The notes beneath the pieces are model-generated. The model was given only the letters and a program-made list of their open reading frames with translations, did not search any database and was not told where the DNA came from. This document shows, in pieces, positions 1 through 6,812 of a stretch of DNA of 8,134 bases; the first letter of the stretch is position 1, and every line of letters begins with the position of its first letter. Source of the stretch: SCGC-AAA252-I15 sp043822165 (GTDB lineage: Archaea > Altiarchaeota > Altiarchaeia > IMC4 > SCGC-AAA252-I15); the NCBI GenBank assembly GCA_043822165.1, contig JBDRCA010000120.1, positions 1-8,134 of the forward strand, in the 5' to 3' direction. Both the position numbers and the translations under genes were made by a program.

Positions 1-53
1 GATACATACATCTGTTTTTAAGGCAGCGCGTTCCCATTGAATGCTTAACCCCC

Positions 54-938
54 TCAAACCAGGTTTAACCCGAGTTTCTCCGCGAACTCCCTCGCTTCCC
101 TGTATTCGTTGGTGTCGATTCTCCGGTTTATCTCGGGAAAATCGAGGGCCTGGTACTCGGGCCGGTACTGGTCCATGATGTTCACGCGAACATTCTCAAG
201 GTTATCTGCTATCCAGGTTAAAATAGGCTTCGTGCAGCACTCGACGTGGCCGGGCATGACGAGGTGGCGGATTATGACTTCGGCCTGACGGCGCGCCTCC
301 AAGTGATTGCGGGTGACTATCCGCCAGTAATCAGGCGCCAGGGAATACCGTAGCGCGCACTCGTCGCAACCGTACTTGAAGTCAGTCAGATAAACGTCCA
401 TGAGCCCGTCCAAGAGCGCCATCGACTCTTCAGTGACGTACATGTTCGAGTTCCAGACCTGAGGAATATTTTTTTTAAGGTGCGCCAGAACATCGATTAT
501 GAATGGGAGATTAGGCGTCGGGTCTCCGCCCACCCAGTTCACGTTTCGCGCCGAAACCCCTTCAATCATCCCTGCCATCTCTTCAGAGGATACTTTGACT
601 CCGCGTCCCGGATTCTGGCTTATGTTCCAGTTCTGGCAGAACACGCACGAAAAAGTGCAGCCCGCGAAAAAAACAGTGTAAGAAGGGACAAGCTCCGGTT
701 CCTCGCCGAAATGCAGAAACTCGGATGATACTCGATGCTCAAGGACGCCGCAAAAACCCCTAACGCCCCTTATCCTGTCGACGCCGCAGCGGCGCTCGCA
801 CAAACGACACGAAGAAAGGATAGACTCCGCCTCGGCCGCTTTCCAGGATACGTCTTCGCAGCCCAAGTATTTGGCCCGCCCGCCACCATCAAGAATCCTG
901 AAGTAATCAGGCAAATCCTCCCTCGCAGAACCCGACAT
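54..938 (-). CDS. PflX-type (COG1313) radical SAM protein
   Basis: The 294-residue protein carries the radical SAM cluster motif CxxxCxxC at Cys94, Cys98 and Cys101, so it should bind a [4Fe-4S] cluster and cleave S-adenosylmethionine. Before it lies a second cysteine group (Cys44, Cys47, Cys51, Cys63, in the pattern CxLCxRxCG...GxCG) that marks the PflX family, often annotated as 'pyruvate formate-lyase activating enzyme-like'. GGDPTP at 137-142 and the HLVMPGH stretch at 225-231 also fit that family. The true substrate of this family is not established, and no glycyl-radical enzyme is encoded nearby, so a PFL-activating role is not supported. It is not HydE or HydG, the radical SAM maturases of [FeFe] hydrogenase, whose architectures differ. 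The gene diverges from the carbonic anhydrase-like gene with 40 bp between starts and no Shine-Dalgarno, so it is probably leaderless. The family assignment is firm; the function is open. Confidence 0.88.
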   Translation of the reverse strand: MSGSAREDLPDYFRILDGGGRAKYLGCEDVSWKAAEAESILSSCRLCERRCGVDRIRGVRGFCGVLEHRVSSEFLHFGEEPELVPSYTVFFAGCTFSCVFCQNWNISQNPGRGVKVSSEEMAGMIEGVSARNVNWVGGDPTPNLPFIIDVLAHLKKNIPQVWNSNMYVTEESMALLDGLMDVYLTDFKYGCDECALRYSLAPDYWRIVTRNHLEARRQAEVIIRHLVMPGHVECCTKPILTWIADNLENVRVNIMDQYRPEYQALDFPEINRRIDTNEYREAREFAEKLGLNLV

Positions 939-978
939 GTTATTATAGTTATTTTACGCTAAATTATGTAACTGGATT
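939..978. promoter_or_regulatory. divergent promoter gap, AT-rich
   Basis: These 40 bp separate the start codons of the radical SAM gene (minus) and the carbonic anhydrase-like gene (plus). The sequence is AT-rich, with TATA-like stretches on both strands: ATAATTTA read on the minus strand near 962-969, and TTATTTTA on the plus strand near 948-955. Each lies about 25 nt from the start codon it would serve, the spacing of leaderless archaeal transcripts. Neither matches the consensus well, so both promoters are inferred mainly from the geometry. Confidence 0.4.
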
Positions 979-1641
979 ATGGAGACTCAACGCAAAATCC
1001 TGGAGGAAGTGATTGCAGGCTGGCGGAAACACCACGAAGAACTCGACGGCAAAATCAAGGAAATCGCGAAAAGCCAAGACCCCAAGATTCTCTCTCTTTG
1101 CTGCTCCGACTCCCGCGTAGACTTGGACGCCATCTTCGAAGTCCGCGACCAAGGCGAAATATTCCAGGTGAAAAACGTCGGGGGACTATTCACTGAAGAC
1201 GCGAAAGCCGCGTTCGTCTACGCCCTCGTACACCTTAACCCGCACATAATACTCTTCGTACACCACACCAAATGCGGAGGCTACTCGACGCTCGTCGACA
1301 GCAAGAAAGTCGAGGAGGAAATCGAATACTACATGCGTGAGAACGGCGGAGGACTCGCCAAACTGCGCGTAGACGAATACTTGAAAGAAAAGAAAAAGAA
1401 GATAAAAAAAGACGAATACAAAAAAATCCTCATAGAAGAAGGAGCAAGAATACAGTTAGACAGGATACTCTACTTCTTCAAAGTATACTACCCGAAAATC
1501 CACTCAAAAATAAAGAAAGGAAAAATAATGCTCTTACCCCTCATCTACGACCTTGAGACAGACGCCGTCTACCTTCTGCCCGAAGACATCGAAGAATCAG
1601 TGAAAGGAAAAAGAAAACCGATGTCAAAGCTTGTCGTCTGA
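979..1641 (+). CDS. beta-class carbonic anhydrase-like protein
   Basis: The 220-residue protein has the zinc-site signature of beta-carbonic anhydrases: CSDSR at 42-46 (zinc ligand Cys42 with the Asp44-Arg46 dyad) and HTKC at 96-99 (ligands His96 and Cys99). The family interconverts CO2 and bicarbonate in the cytoplasm. A stretch at 63-70 containing NVGG sits where the family has a glycine-rich RNAGN-like motif, and the C-terminal YDLETDAVYLL segment fits the last strand of the fold. A lysine- and glutamate-rich insertion at about 108-158, including a run of five lysines with one glutamate, lengthens the helical middle and is unusual. Some beta-CA homologues hydrate COS or CS2 instead, so the substrate is not certain. 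The gene stands alone, and its last 18 nt overlap the end of the convergent CBS gene. No signal peptide is visible. Confidence 0.85.
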   Translation: METQRKILEEVIAGWRKHHEELDGKIKEIAKSQDPKILSLCCSDSRVDLDAIFEVRDQGEIFQVKNVGGLFTEDAKAAFVYALVHLNPHIILFVHHTKCGGYSTLVDSKKVEEEIEYYMRENGGGLAKLRVDEYLKEKKKKIKKDEYKKILIEEGARIQLDRILYFFKVYYPKIHSKIKKGKIMLLPLIYDLETDAVYLLPEDIEESVKGKRKPMSKLVV

Positions 1642-2055
1642 CTTGTGTTCCGCAATCCATTTCGCGCGACAGTAACGAAGCGTCCTGGTGACGTCCTTTG
1701 AGGTCACGATACCCACGACCTTGCCAGCGTAGACTACGGGAATACGCCTGAAATTGTGCTTCACCATTATATCACTCACCTCAACAAGCGTTGCGTCGAC
1801 GTCGACGGTCACGAAAGGAGTCGACATGCACTCTGCCACCGCCATGTTCTCGATGTCGCGTCCGTCAGCGACCAGCCGTGTTATGTCCCGCTCAGTGAGT
1901 ATCCCGAGCTTTTCGACGGGGAGGAAAACATTGACGCCGCCGACTATCACGCAGCCTATGTTTTTCTCTACCATGAGCTTGACTGCCTCGATGACCCTGC
2001 TCGTCGGCGGAACCCAGACCACGGGCGAGGACATTACGTCTTTTGCTTTAAACAT
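1624..2055 (-). CDS. two-CBS-domain protein
   Basis: From the chosen start the protein has 143 residues and is almost entirely a tandem CBS pair. The repeats span about 5-62 and 74-127, each ending in the typical G-[IL]-[LV]-T-x-x-D motif (GILTERD at 51-57, GIVTSKD at 115-121). CBS pairs bind adenosine nucleotides or related ligands and act as energy or ligand sensors. With no catalytic or DNA-binding domain attached, the partner cannot be named. An in-frame ATG exists 13 codons upstream (2094), but a TTTATAAA box lies at 2080-2087, inside that extension and about 27 nt before the ATG at 2055. The extension is also not CBS-like. The start at 2055, read from a leaderless transcript, is therefore preferred. 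The 3' end overlaps the convergent carbonic anhydrase-like gene by 18 nt. Confidence 0.9.
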   Translation of the reverse strand: MFKAKDVMSSPVVWVPPTSRVIEAVKLMVEKNIGCVIVGGVNVFLPVEKLGILTERDITRLVADGRDIENMAVAECMSTPFVTVDVDATLVEVSDIMVKHNFRRIPVVYAGKVVGIVTSKDVTRTLRYCRAKWIAEHKSDDKL

Positions 2056-2079
2056 CCTGTTTATTTTATGGGCGCCGGA

Positions 2080-2088
2080 TTTATAAAC
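2080..2088. promoter_or_regulatory. shared bidirectional TATA box
   Basis: The plus strand reads TTTATAAAC, whose first eight bases are a perfect palindrome and so form a TATA element on both strands. From its centre it is about 28 bp to the CBS start at 2055 and 25-28 bp to the two adjacent ATGs at 2108 and 2111 of the membrane-protein gene. Archaeal TATA boxes centre about 26-27 bp before the transcription start, so one element could place leaderless transcripts in both directions. No other TATA-like sequence lies in the gap. Confidence 0.6.
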
Positions 2089-2107
2089 AATCAATCAGAG
2101 TAATTTC

Positions 2108-2653
2108 ATGATGGACGTCTACCTAGACAAGACCTACTTCAAGCATTCGGCACGCCACCAGGCAATAGAGATGTACGCGCTCGCAGGCCTCGGATTCCTG
2201 ATACCCTTCGCGATAGGCCACCCCCAATTGCTCGTGGGCGCCGCCGTGAACGCGCTCATAATAAGGGCTTCCTTGAGTCTGCCGCTGTCAAGGGCTCTGC
2301 CGGTTCTTGTGATGCCCTCCGTTGGCGCGCTAGCGCGCGGACTCGTCTTCGGGCCATACACAGTGTATCTTTTATACATGATACCGTTCATATGGATTGG
2401 AAACGCGATACTCTTCACAGCCTTCAAGGCTAAGGCAGGCTTTAAGTTAAAGTACAGGTGGAAGCTTCTCGCAGGCTGCCTTGCCAAGGCAGGATTCCTT
2501 TACGGTTCCGCATACGTCTTATACAGCGCGGGAATCGTGCCGGCCTTGTTCCTTACAGCATTCGGAATCCTGCAGCTGGTCACAGCGCTCATGGGCGGGG
2601 CAATAGCTTACCCACCCGTCTTCCTCGAGAAAAGAGTTACCCGCAGTCTTTGA
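2108..2653 (+). CDS. polytopic membrane protein, hydrogenase-associated family-like
   Basis: The 181-residue protein has about five or six hydrophobic segments (roughly 23-38, 40-54, 62-80, 83-106, 119-140 and 143-168) and no soluble domain. A short charged N-terminus precedes the first segment. Its size and topology resemble substrate-binding S components of ECF transporters. The MIPFIWIGNAIL stretch (91-102) and the C-terminal LQLVTALMGGAIAY stretch (156-169) recall a family of small membrane proteins that databases often label 'iron hydrogenase', apparently because their genes lie near [FeFe] hydrogenases. That resemblance is from memory, not a search. The gene ends 17 nt inside the convergent hydA, so it belongs to the same neighbourhood but not the operon. 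It starts with two consecutive ATGs and no Shine-Dalgarno, in keeping with a leaderless transcript from the 2080 TATA box. Function unknown; a ligand- or ion-related role is only a guess. Confidence 0.75.
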   Translation: MMDVYLDKTYFKHSARHQAIEMYALAGLGFLIPFAIGHPQLLVGAAVNALIIRASLSLPLSRALPVLVMPSVGALARGLVFGPYTVYLLYMIPFIWIGNAILFTAFKAKAGFKLKYRWKLLAGCLAKAGFLYGSAYVLYSAGIVPALFLTAFGILQLVTALMGGAIAYPPVFLEKRVTRSL

Positions 2654-4361
2654 TGAGGCAGCGGTTCTGGTAGTGCGTGTGCAACAGTTTGTGGGCTTTA
2701 GGCCCGCCGAATTCGCCCAAGTATTCCTCGTATATCCTGAGGACGTCAGGGTTTTTGTGGGATTTACGCAACTTTTTCCCGGAGTCCTCTCGTATGAGGG
2801 CTTTCGCTCTTTTTTCCAGGATCTCCTTTCTGTGGGGCGGCGGCTGGCCTCCCCCTCCGACGCATCCTCCATAGCAGGCCATGATTTCGATGAAATGATA
2901 CGGGCTCTCGCCAGCCCGAATCTGCTCCAATAACTTTCTTGCTTCTCCGAGAGTGTGTACGACGCACGCCTTTATTTTCTCTCCGCCCAACTCCACTTCC
3001 GCCTCCTTCATGGTCGCCATCCCGCGGATGCATGTGTACTCGAATTTGCGCAGGTTTTTGCCGCTCAACATGTCTGCGACAGAACGCAGGGCCGCCTCCA
3101 TGACGCCTCCCGTGTGGCCGAAGATGTCTCCGGCGCCTGATGAAGTCCCCAGTGGGTGGTCGAAGTCTGACGGCGCCAGGTTTCCGAAGTCTATACTGTA
3201 CTGTTTGATAAGCTTGGCAAGCTCTACGGTCGTCAAAACGTAGTCTGCGTCGCCGGAAAATTCAGGGCGCTGTATCTCGTATTTCTTGGCTGTGCAAGGC
3301 ATAATGTCTATGAGCACTATGTCTTCGGGCGCTAAGCCTTCGCGTTCAGCGTAATACGTCTTCACAAGGGAGGCCATGATGGCCTGGGGGCTCCTGCACG
3401 AACTCATGTGATTTAACTGGTGGTAAAAGTATTGTTCCCCGAATTTTATCCAGGCAGGACAACACGTGGTAATCATGGGTAAATCGCGTCCTTCCCGGAA
3501 TCTTTTGACGAACTCCGTCGCCTCCTCGACGATGGTTATGTCCGCGGCAAAGTCGGTGTCGAATACCTTGTGGAAGCCAAGGTCCCGCAGAGCCGAAACC
3601 ATCTGCTCCGTGACGGGAGTGCCAGGCGGCATCCCGAAGCATTCCCCGAGCGTTGCCCTGATTGAGGGCGCGGTCTGGGCTACGATGTGTTTCCCGGAGT
3701 TCAATGCTTCAGTTACTTCTTTTATGCTGCTCTTTTCGGTAAGCGCCCCTGAGGGGCAGGCTACGACGCATTGGCCGCAGTTGACGCAGGGGCTGTCCGC
3801 CATGTTGGTGAGTGCGGGACTCACCTTCGTGTGGAAGCCCCGGTTCTCCAAGCCTATGGCGTAGACGGTCTGGACATTATTGCAGACTTGAATGCACTGC
3901 TCGCAGAGTATGCACTTGTCGTTGTCCCGGACGATGGAGACGCTTGAACGGTCCACAGGCTCGTTTCGTTTCTTGCCCTTGAAGGGGCTTTCGTCTATCA
4001 TGAAGTCGTGGGCGTATTCCTGGAGGCGGCACGCAAGGTTCATGCGGCAGCTCGTGCAGTCCAGGTCGTGGTTTGCGAGTATTAGCTCTATGTTGAGGCG
4101 TCTTGCCTCTAGGACGCGCGGGCTGTGGGTGTTGACGACCATTCCGTCGCGCACCGGCGCGGAACAGGATGCGACGAGCTCTTTTACGCCTCCTACTTCG
4201 ACGACGCATATCCTGCAGGCGCCGATTCTCTCAAGTCTTCTGTTCCAGCAGAAGTGGGGCACGTCTATTCCGTTGCGGCGGGCGACGTCTATTATCATCT
4301 CGCCTTTTTTTGCCGAAACTTCCTTCCCGTTCAACTTTAGCTTAATTTTGTTTTGAGGCAT
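2637..4361 (-). CDS. hydA: [FeFe] hydrogenase catalytic subunit HydA
   Basis: This 574-residue protein has the full layout of clostridial-type [FeFe] hydrogenases. It has a plant-type [2Fe-2S] domain (Cys38, 49, 52, 66), a His-ligated [4Fe-4S] site (His98, Cys102, 105, 111), two ferredoxin clusters (Cys150/153/156/160 and Cys192/195/198/202), the H-cluster domain and the small-subunit-like C-terminus (about 509-565). H-cluster motifs are TTCCPAW (299-305, ligand Cys301, proton-relay Cys300), MPCTAKKYE (354-362, Cys356) and MACYGGCVGGGGQP (494-507, Cys496 and Cys500). All catalytic ligands are intact, so it should reduce protons or oxidise H2 in the cytoplasm. Its start overlaps the end of hydB by 20 nt. 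Together with HydB and HydC this fits an NAD(P)- and ferredoxin-linked bifurcating enzyme. The H-cluster needs HydE, HydF and HydG, which are not in the window. The C-terminal [2Fe-2S] extension of Thermotoga HydA is absent. Confidence 0.97.
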   Translation of the reverse strand: MPQNKIKLKLNGKEVSAKKGEMIIDVARRNGIDVPHFCWNRRLERIGACRICVVEVGGVKELVASCSAPVRDGMVVNTHSPRVLEARRLNIELILANHDLDCTSCRMNLACRLQEYAHDFMIDESPFKGKKRNEPVDRSSVSIVRDNDKCILCEQCIQVCNNVQTVYAIGLENRGFHTKVSPALTNMADSPCVNCGQCVVACPSGALTEKSSIKEVTEALNSGKHIVAQTAPSIRATLGECFGMPPGTPVTEQMVSALRDLGFHKVFDTDFAADITIVEEATEFVKRFREGRDLPMITTCCPAWIKFGEQYFYHQLNHMSSCRSPQAIMASLVKTYYAEREGLAPEDIVLIDIMPCTAKKYEIQRPEFSGDADYVLTTVELAKLIKQYSIDFGNLAPSDFDHPLGTSSGAGDIFGHTGGVMEAALRSVADMLSGKNLRKFEYTCIRGMATMKEAEVELGGEKIKACVVHTLGEARKLLEQIRAGESPYHFIEIMACYGGCVGGGGQPPPHRKEILEKRAKALIREDSGKKLRKSHKNPDVLRIYEEYLGEFGGPKAHKLLHTHYQNRCLIKDCG

Positions 4362-6147
4362 TTTTCTCTATCGCGTGGAACGCGCAGTTTCTAAAGCATT
4401 CCCCGCACTGTACGCATTTTTCCTGTTCGATTACGTGCTGTTCCTTGGGTTTGCCGATGATGGCGGATGCGGGGCACACTCTCGCGCAGTTGCCGCAGCC
4501 GACGCATGAATCCGTTATATGGTATGTTACAAAGCCTTCGCAGACTCCCGCTGGGCACTTGCCCTTTTCGACGTGGTCCAGGTACTCGTCCCAAAAATAA
4601 GTGAAAGTCGACAACACCGGATTCGGCGCGTTCTTGCCGAGGCCGCACAAAGCCGTATCCCTTATGAAAACTGAAAGCTTCTTTATCAAATCCAAATCCT
4701 TTCTTGAGGCCCGCCCCTCAGTAACCTTCTCTAGAAGCTCCAGCAATCGCATGGTGCCTTCCCTGCACGGCGTGCATTTCCCGCATGACTCGTCTTGTGT
4801 GAAGGACATGAAGTATTTGGCGACATCCACCATGCAGTTCTCGTCGTTTAATACTATTAGTCCGCCGGAACCCATGATGGAGCCAAGCCCCGTCAGGGTC
4901 TCATAGTCAAGGGCCGTGTTCATAAGCGGCGTCGGTATGCACCCTCCCGCGGGCCCGCCCGTCTGTATTGCCTTAAGCTTGGTGCCCTCGGGGACGCCGC
5001 CGCCGATGTCGTAGACAATCTCCTTTAAGGGGGTTCCGAAAGGCACCTCTATTATTCCGGGCTTGTTGATTTTCCCGGCAAGGCAAATCGTCTTCGTGCC
5101 CGCGCTCTTCTCGGTGCCGACTTTGACGTACTCGCCGGCGCCCACGAGCATAATCACGGGAAGATTAGAAAGAGTCCCCACATTATTTATCACCGTGGGC
5201 TTGCCCCAAAGACCCTTATCCGTCGGAAAAGGAGGCCTCGGCCGAGGATAACCGCGCTCGCCCATAATCGAGTTCATAAGAGCAGTCTCTTCCCCGCACA
5301 CGAAGGCTCCGGCACCCCGCTTTATCTTGATGCTCAAGGAGAAGCCTTTTTTGCCGAGTATGTCTTCCCCCAAAAGTTTCTTGTCTTCGAGTACTTTTAT
5401 GGCCTTGGTGAGCGTCTTTATAGCGAGCGGGTATTCCGTCCGAGTGTATATTATGGCTTGTCGCACGCCCAGCGCATAGGATGCTATCAGCATTCCCTCA
5501 AGGAGCCTGAATGGGTCGGACTCCATTATCGTCCTGTTCATGAATGCGCCGGGGTCTCCTTCATCGCCGTTGCATACAAGGTATTTCTCCCCTTTTTTAG
5601 CGGCCATGAAACCCCACTTAACGCCCGTCGGAAACCCTGCTCCTCCGCGGCCCCGCAGCTTAGCGCGCTTTACTTCCTCCACCACTTCAAGAGGCTCCAT
5701 GGAAAGCGCGCGCAAAAGACCCGCAAAACCGCCGGAAGCGGCATACTGCTCGACGGATAAAGGGTTCACTATCCCGCAGTTTGCCATGACCAGTCGCACC
5801 TGCTTTTTATAGTAGTCTATGTCATCGAAGCCGTGTCCGGCCAGAAGCTTCTTGTAGACGACACCCTTTTTGAGGCTTGACGCAAGATTAGCTGCCTCAT
5901 CCACGGTAACATGCGAGTAAATCGACGTCACATCGCCCTGGCGGACGGTGACGACCGGCTCGTTAAAACACATGCCAGAGCATCCTACGGGTTCGACGGG
6001 TATTCCAAGCCCTGCTTTTTTGAGTAATTCAAGGGTTGGGAGGGCGCCCGCTGATATTCCGCAGGTTGCGACGCCCACGGTAACCCTGTCTCCTGAGAGT
6101 TGTTTGGCGCCTTTTCCGACATCGACTATATCCGTTATCTTCTTCAT
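4342..6147 (-). CDS. hydB: NuoF-like hydrogenase subunit HydB (FMN/NAD(P)H)
   Basis: The 601-residue protein is a NuoF-type flavoprotein extended at both ends. Residues 1-95 form a thioredoxin-like [2Fe-2S] domain (Cys29, Cys56, Cys60 visible), as in HydB of Thermotoga; in Desulfovibrio-type Hnd complexes this is a separate subunit, HndB. Next comes the FMN- and NAD-binding core with RGRGGAGFPTGVKW (165-178), GDEGDPGAFMNR (194-205) and CGEETALMNSIMGERG (284-299). The N3-type [4Fe-4S] ligands follow (ESCGKCTPC at 453-461, plus Cys501). After a CPAGVC motif (531-536), the tail carries two ferredoxin clusters (Cys548/551/554/558 and Cys578/581/584/588). The subunit should exchange electrons with NAD(H) or NADP(H) and is where flavin-linked bifurcation is placed in this family. 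Its ATG overlaps the hydC stop as ATGA, so the two are probably translationally coupled. Confidence 0.97.
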   Translation of the reverse strand: MKKITDIVDVGKGAKQLSGDRVTVGVATCGISAGALPTLELLKKAGLGIPVEPVGCSGMCFNEPVVTVRQGDVTSIYSHVTVDEAANLASSLKKGVVYKKLLAGHGFDDIDYYKKQVRLVMANCGIVNPLSVEQYAASGGFAGLLRALSMEPLEVVEEVKRAKLRGRGGAGFPTGVKWGFMAAKKGEKYLVCNGDEGDPGAFMNRTIMESDPFRLLEGMLIASYALGVRQAIIYTRTEYPLAIKTLTKAIKVLEDKKLLGEDILGKKGFSLSIKIKRGAGAFVCGEETALMNSIMGERGYPRPRPPFPTDKGLWGKPTVINNVGTLSNLPVIMLVGAGEYVKVGTEKSAGTKTICLAGKINKPGIIEVPFGTPLKEIVYDIGGGVPEGTKLKAIQTGGPAGGCIPTPLMNTALDYETLTGLGSIMGSGGLIVLNDENCMVDVAKYFMSFTQDESCGKCTPCREGTMRLLELLEKVTEGRASRKDLDLIKKLSVFIRDTALCGLGKNAPNPVLSTFTYFWDEYLDHVEKGKCPAGVCEGFVTYHITDSCVGCGNCARVCPASAIIGKPKEQHVIEQEKCVQCGECFRNCAFHAIEKNASKQN

Positions 6148-6590
6148 TTATATGAACCCAGTATCTCGTCTATTTTCTCGACTGTGAGGTTCCCGTAGAC
6201 TGTGCCGTCGACCATCATGGACGGCGCCTTAGCGCACGCGCCGATACAGTTAACGGTCTCGAGCGTGAAGCGCCCGTCAGATGTGGTTTCCCCCGCTTCG
6301 ACTTTCAGCTTATCCTTCAAATGCCCGCGAAGCCCTGCAGCCCCCTTCACGTGGCACGCTGTCCCATTGCACAACCGGATTACGTGGCGGCCCGGAGAGA
6401 TAAGCTTGAACGCGGAATAAAAAGTGACGACACCCACCACATCCACCAAAGGCACTGAAAGCTTCTGCTGTATCCGGCGCATATGCTCTTCCGAGATGAA
6501 GCCGTACTCTTCCTGAACGTCTTCAAGGGCGTCGATGACTTCACCTGGACGGGAATACTTTGCTAGAATAGAGTCAAGATTTTTTTCCAT
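6144..6590 (-). CDS. hydC: NuoE-like hydrogenase subunit HydC
   Basis: This 148-residue protein is a NuoE-type subunit: an N-terminal helical bundle (about 5-55) followed by a thioredoxin-like [2Fe-2S] domain with ligands Cys74, Cys79, Cys115 and Cys119 (C-x4-C and C-x3-C). The length is normal for the family. It is the first gene of the hydrogenase operon and corresponds to HydC of Thermotoga or HndA of Desulfovibrio, passing electrons between HydB and HydA. The start is the only plausible ATG. The bases GGAG touch the ATG directly, too close to work as a Shine-Dalgarno, so initiation probably relies on a short or absent leader from the TATA box near 6627. Intact reading frame, no oddities. 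Confidence 0.96.
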   Translation of the reverse strand: MEKNLDSILAKYSRPGEVIDALEDVQEEYGFISEEHMRRIQQKLSVPLVDVVGVVTFYSAFKLISPGRHVIRLCNGTACHVKGAAGLRGHLKDKLKVEAGETTSDGRFTLETVNCIGACAKAPSMMVDGTVYGNLTVEKIDEILGSYK

Positions 6591-6620
6591 CTCCAGTAAA
6601 CAATTAACCGCAAATGATTT

Positions 6621-6631
6621 AAATTATAAAA
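6621..6631 (-). promoter_or_regulatory. TATA box of the hydCBA operon
   Basis: Read on the minus strand, these bases give TTTTATAATTT, a good archaeal TATA-like element inside an AT-rich stretch. Its centre is about 37 bp before the hydC ATG, which predicts a transcription start near 6600 and a leader of roughly ten bases. No other promoter-like sequence is closer to hydC. Confidence 0.5.
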
Positions 6632-6646
6632 CACCGAATACTATTT

Positions 6647-6674
6647 CCACAAACCCAAAAAAAAATCTTTGTGG
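6647..6674 (-). terminator. hairpin with T9 tract, candidate minus-strand terminator
   Basis: CCACAAA (6647-6653) and TTTGTGG (6668-6674) form a 7-bp inverted repeat. On the minus strand the enclosed segment contains nine consecutive Ts (6657-6665), the kind of T-run that ends archaeal transcripts. It lies just downstream, on the minus strand, of the structured GC-rich block, and upstream of the hydC promoter. It would thus close any minus-strand RNA from that block before the operon begins. No protein gene needs it. Confidence 0.4.
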
Positions 6675-6679
6675 GGGTG

Positions 6680-6812
6680 GCCATCAGACTCGCTAACGCT
6701 CGTACCCGCCACCCTGCGGGTGTCGGAGCCCGGTCAGGCGACGACAGATATATAAATTAGAATACGCAATAAGTGTCATCGAGCGAGCAATAAAGCGAGT
6801 GAAGATGATGGC
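6680..6812. repeat. imperfect inverted repeat around a TATA box
   Basis: The left arm holds GCCATCA (6680-6686), ACTCGCT (6688-6694) and CGCTCG (6697-6702). The right arm holds the exact complements in reverse order: CGAGCG (6780-6785), AGCGAGT (6794-6800) and TGATGGC (6806-6812). This gives 20 paired bases in three blocks, with longer spacers in the right arm. The arms enclose about 77 bp containing two further hairpins and the TATA box. They could form one long helix in a spanning transcript, or be two copies of an element in opposite orientation. Confidence 0.7.
6748..6757. promoter_or_regulatory. consensus TATA box inside the structured region
   Basis: The minus strand reads TTTATATA, the consensus archaeal TATA box, at 6756-6749; the plus strand reads ATATATAAA. 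The predicted starts are near 6726 on the minus strand and near 6778 on the plus strand. It is too far from tRNA-Cys to set the mature 5' end directly. A plus-strand transcript would carry about 110 nt of structured leader before the tRNA. No other TATA-like element lies at the right distance before the tRNA. Confidence 0.5.

Noticed and set aside
1..36. Start of a further minus-strand gene reading off the left edge
   Set aside because: Only 12 codons are visible from the ATG at 36 and neither a promoter nor a ribosome-binding site supports it.
54..938. Radical SAM protein as a HydE or HydG hydrogenase maturase
   Set aside because: The N-terminal CxLCxRxCG...GxCG group and GGDPTP are hallmarks of the PflX family, not of the maturases, and it is separated from the hydrogenase genes by three other genes.
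2519..4361. Several open frames of 80-150 codons on both strands across hydA
   Set aside because: hydA has every expected motif in one continuous frame; the others are low-complexity shadows produced by its codon bias.
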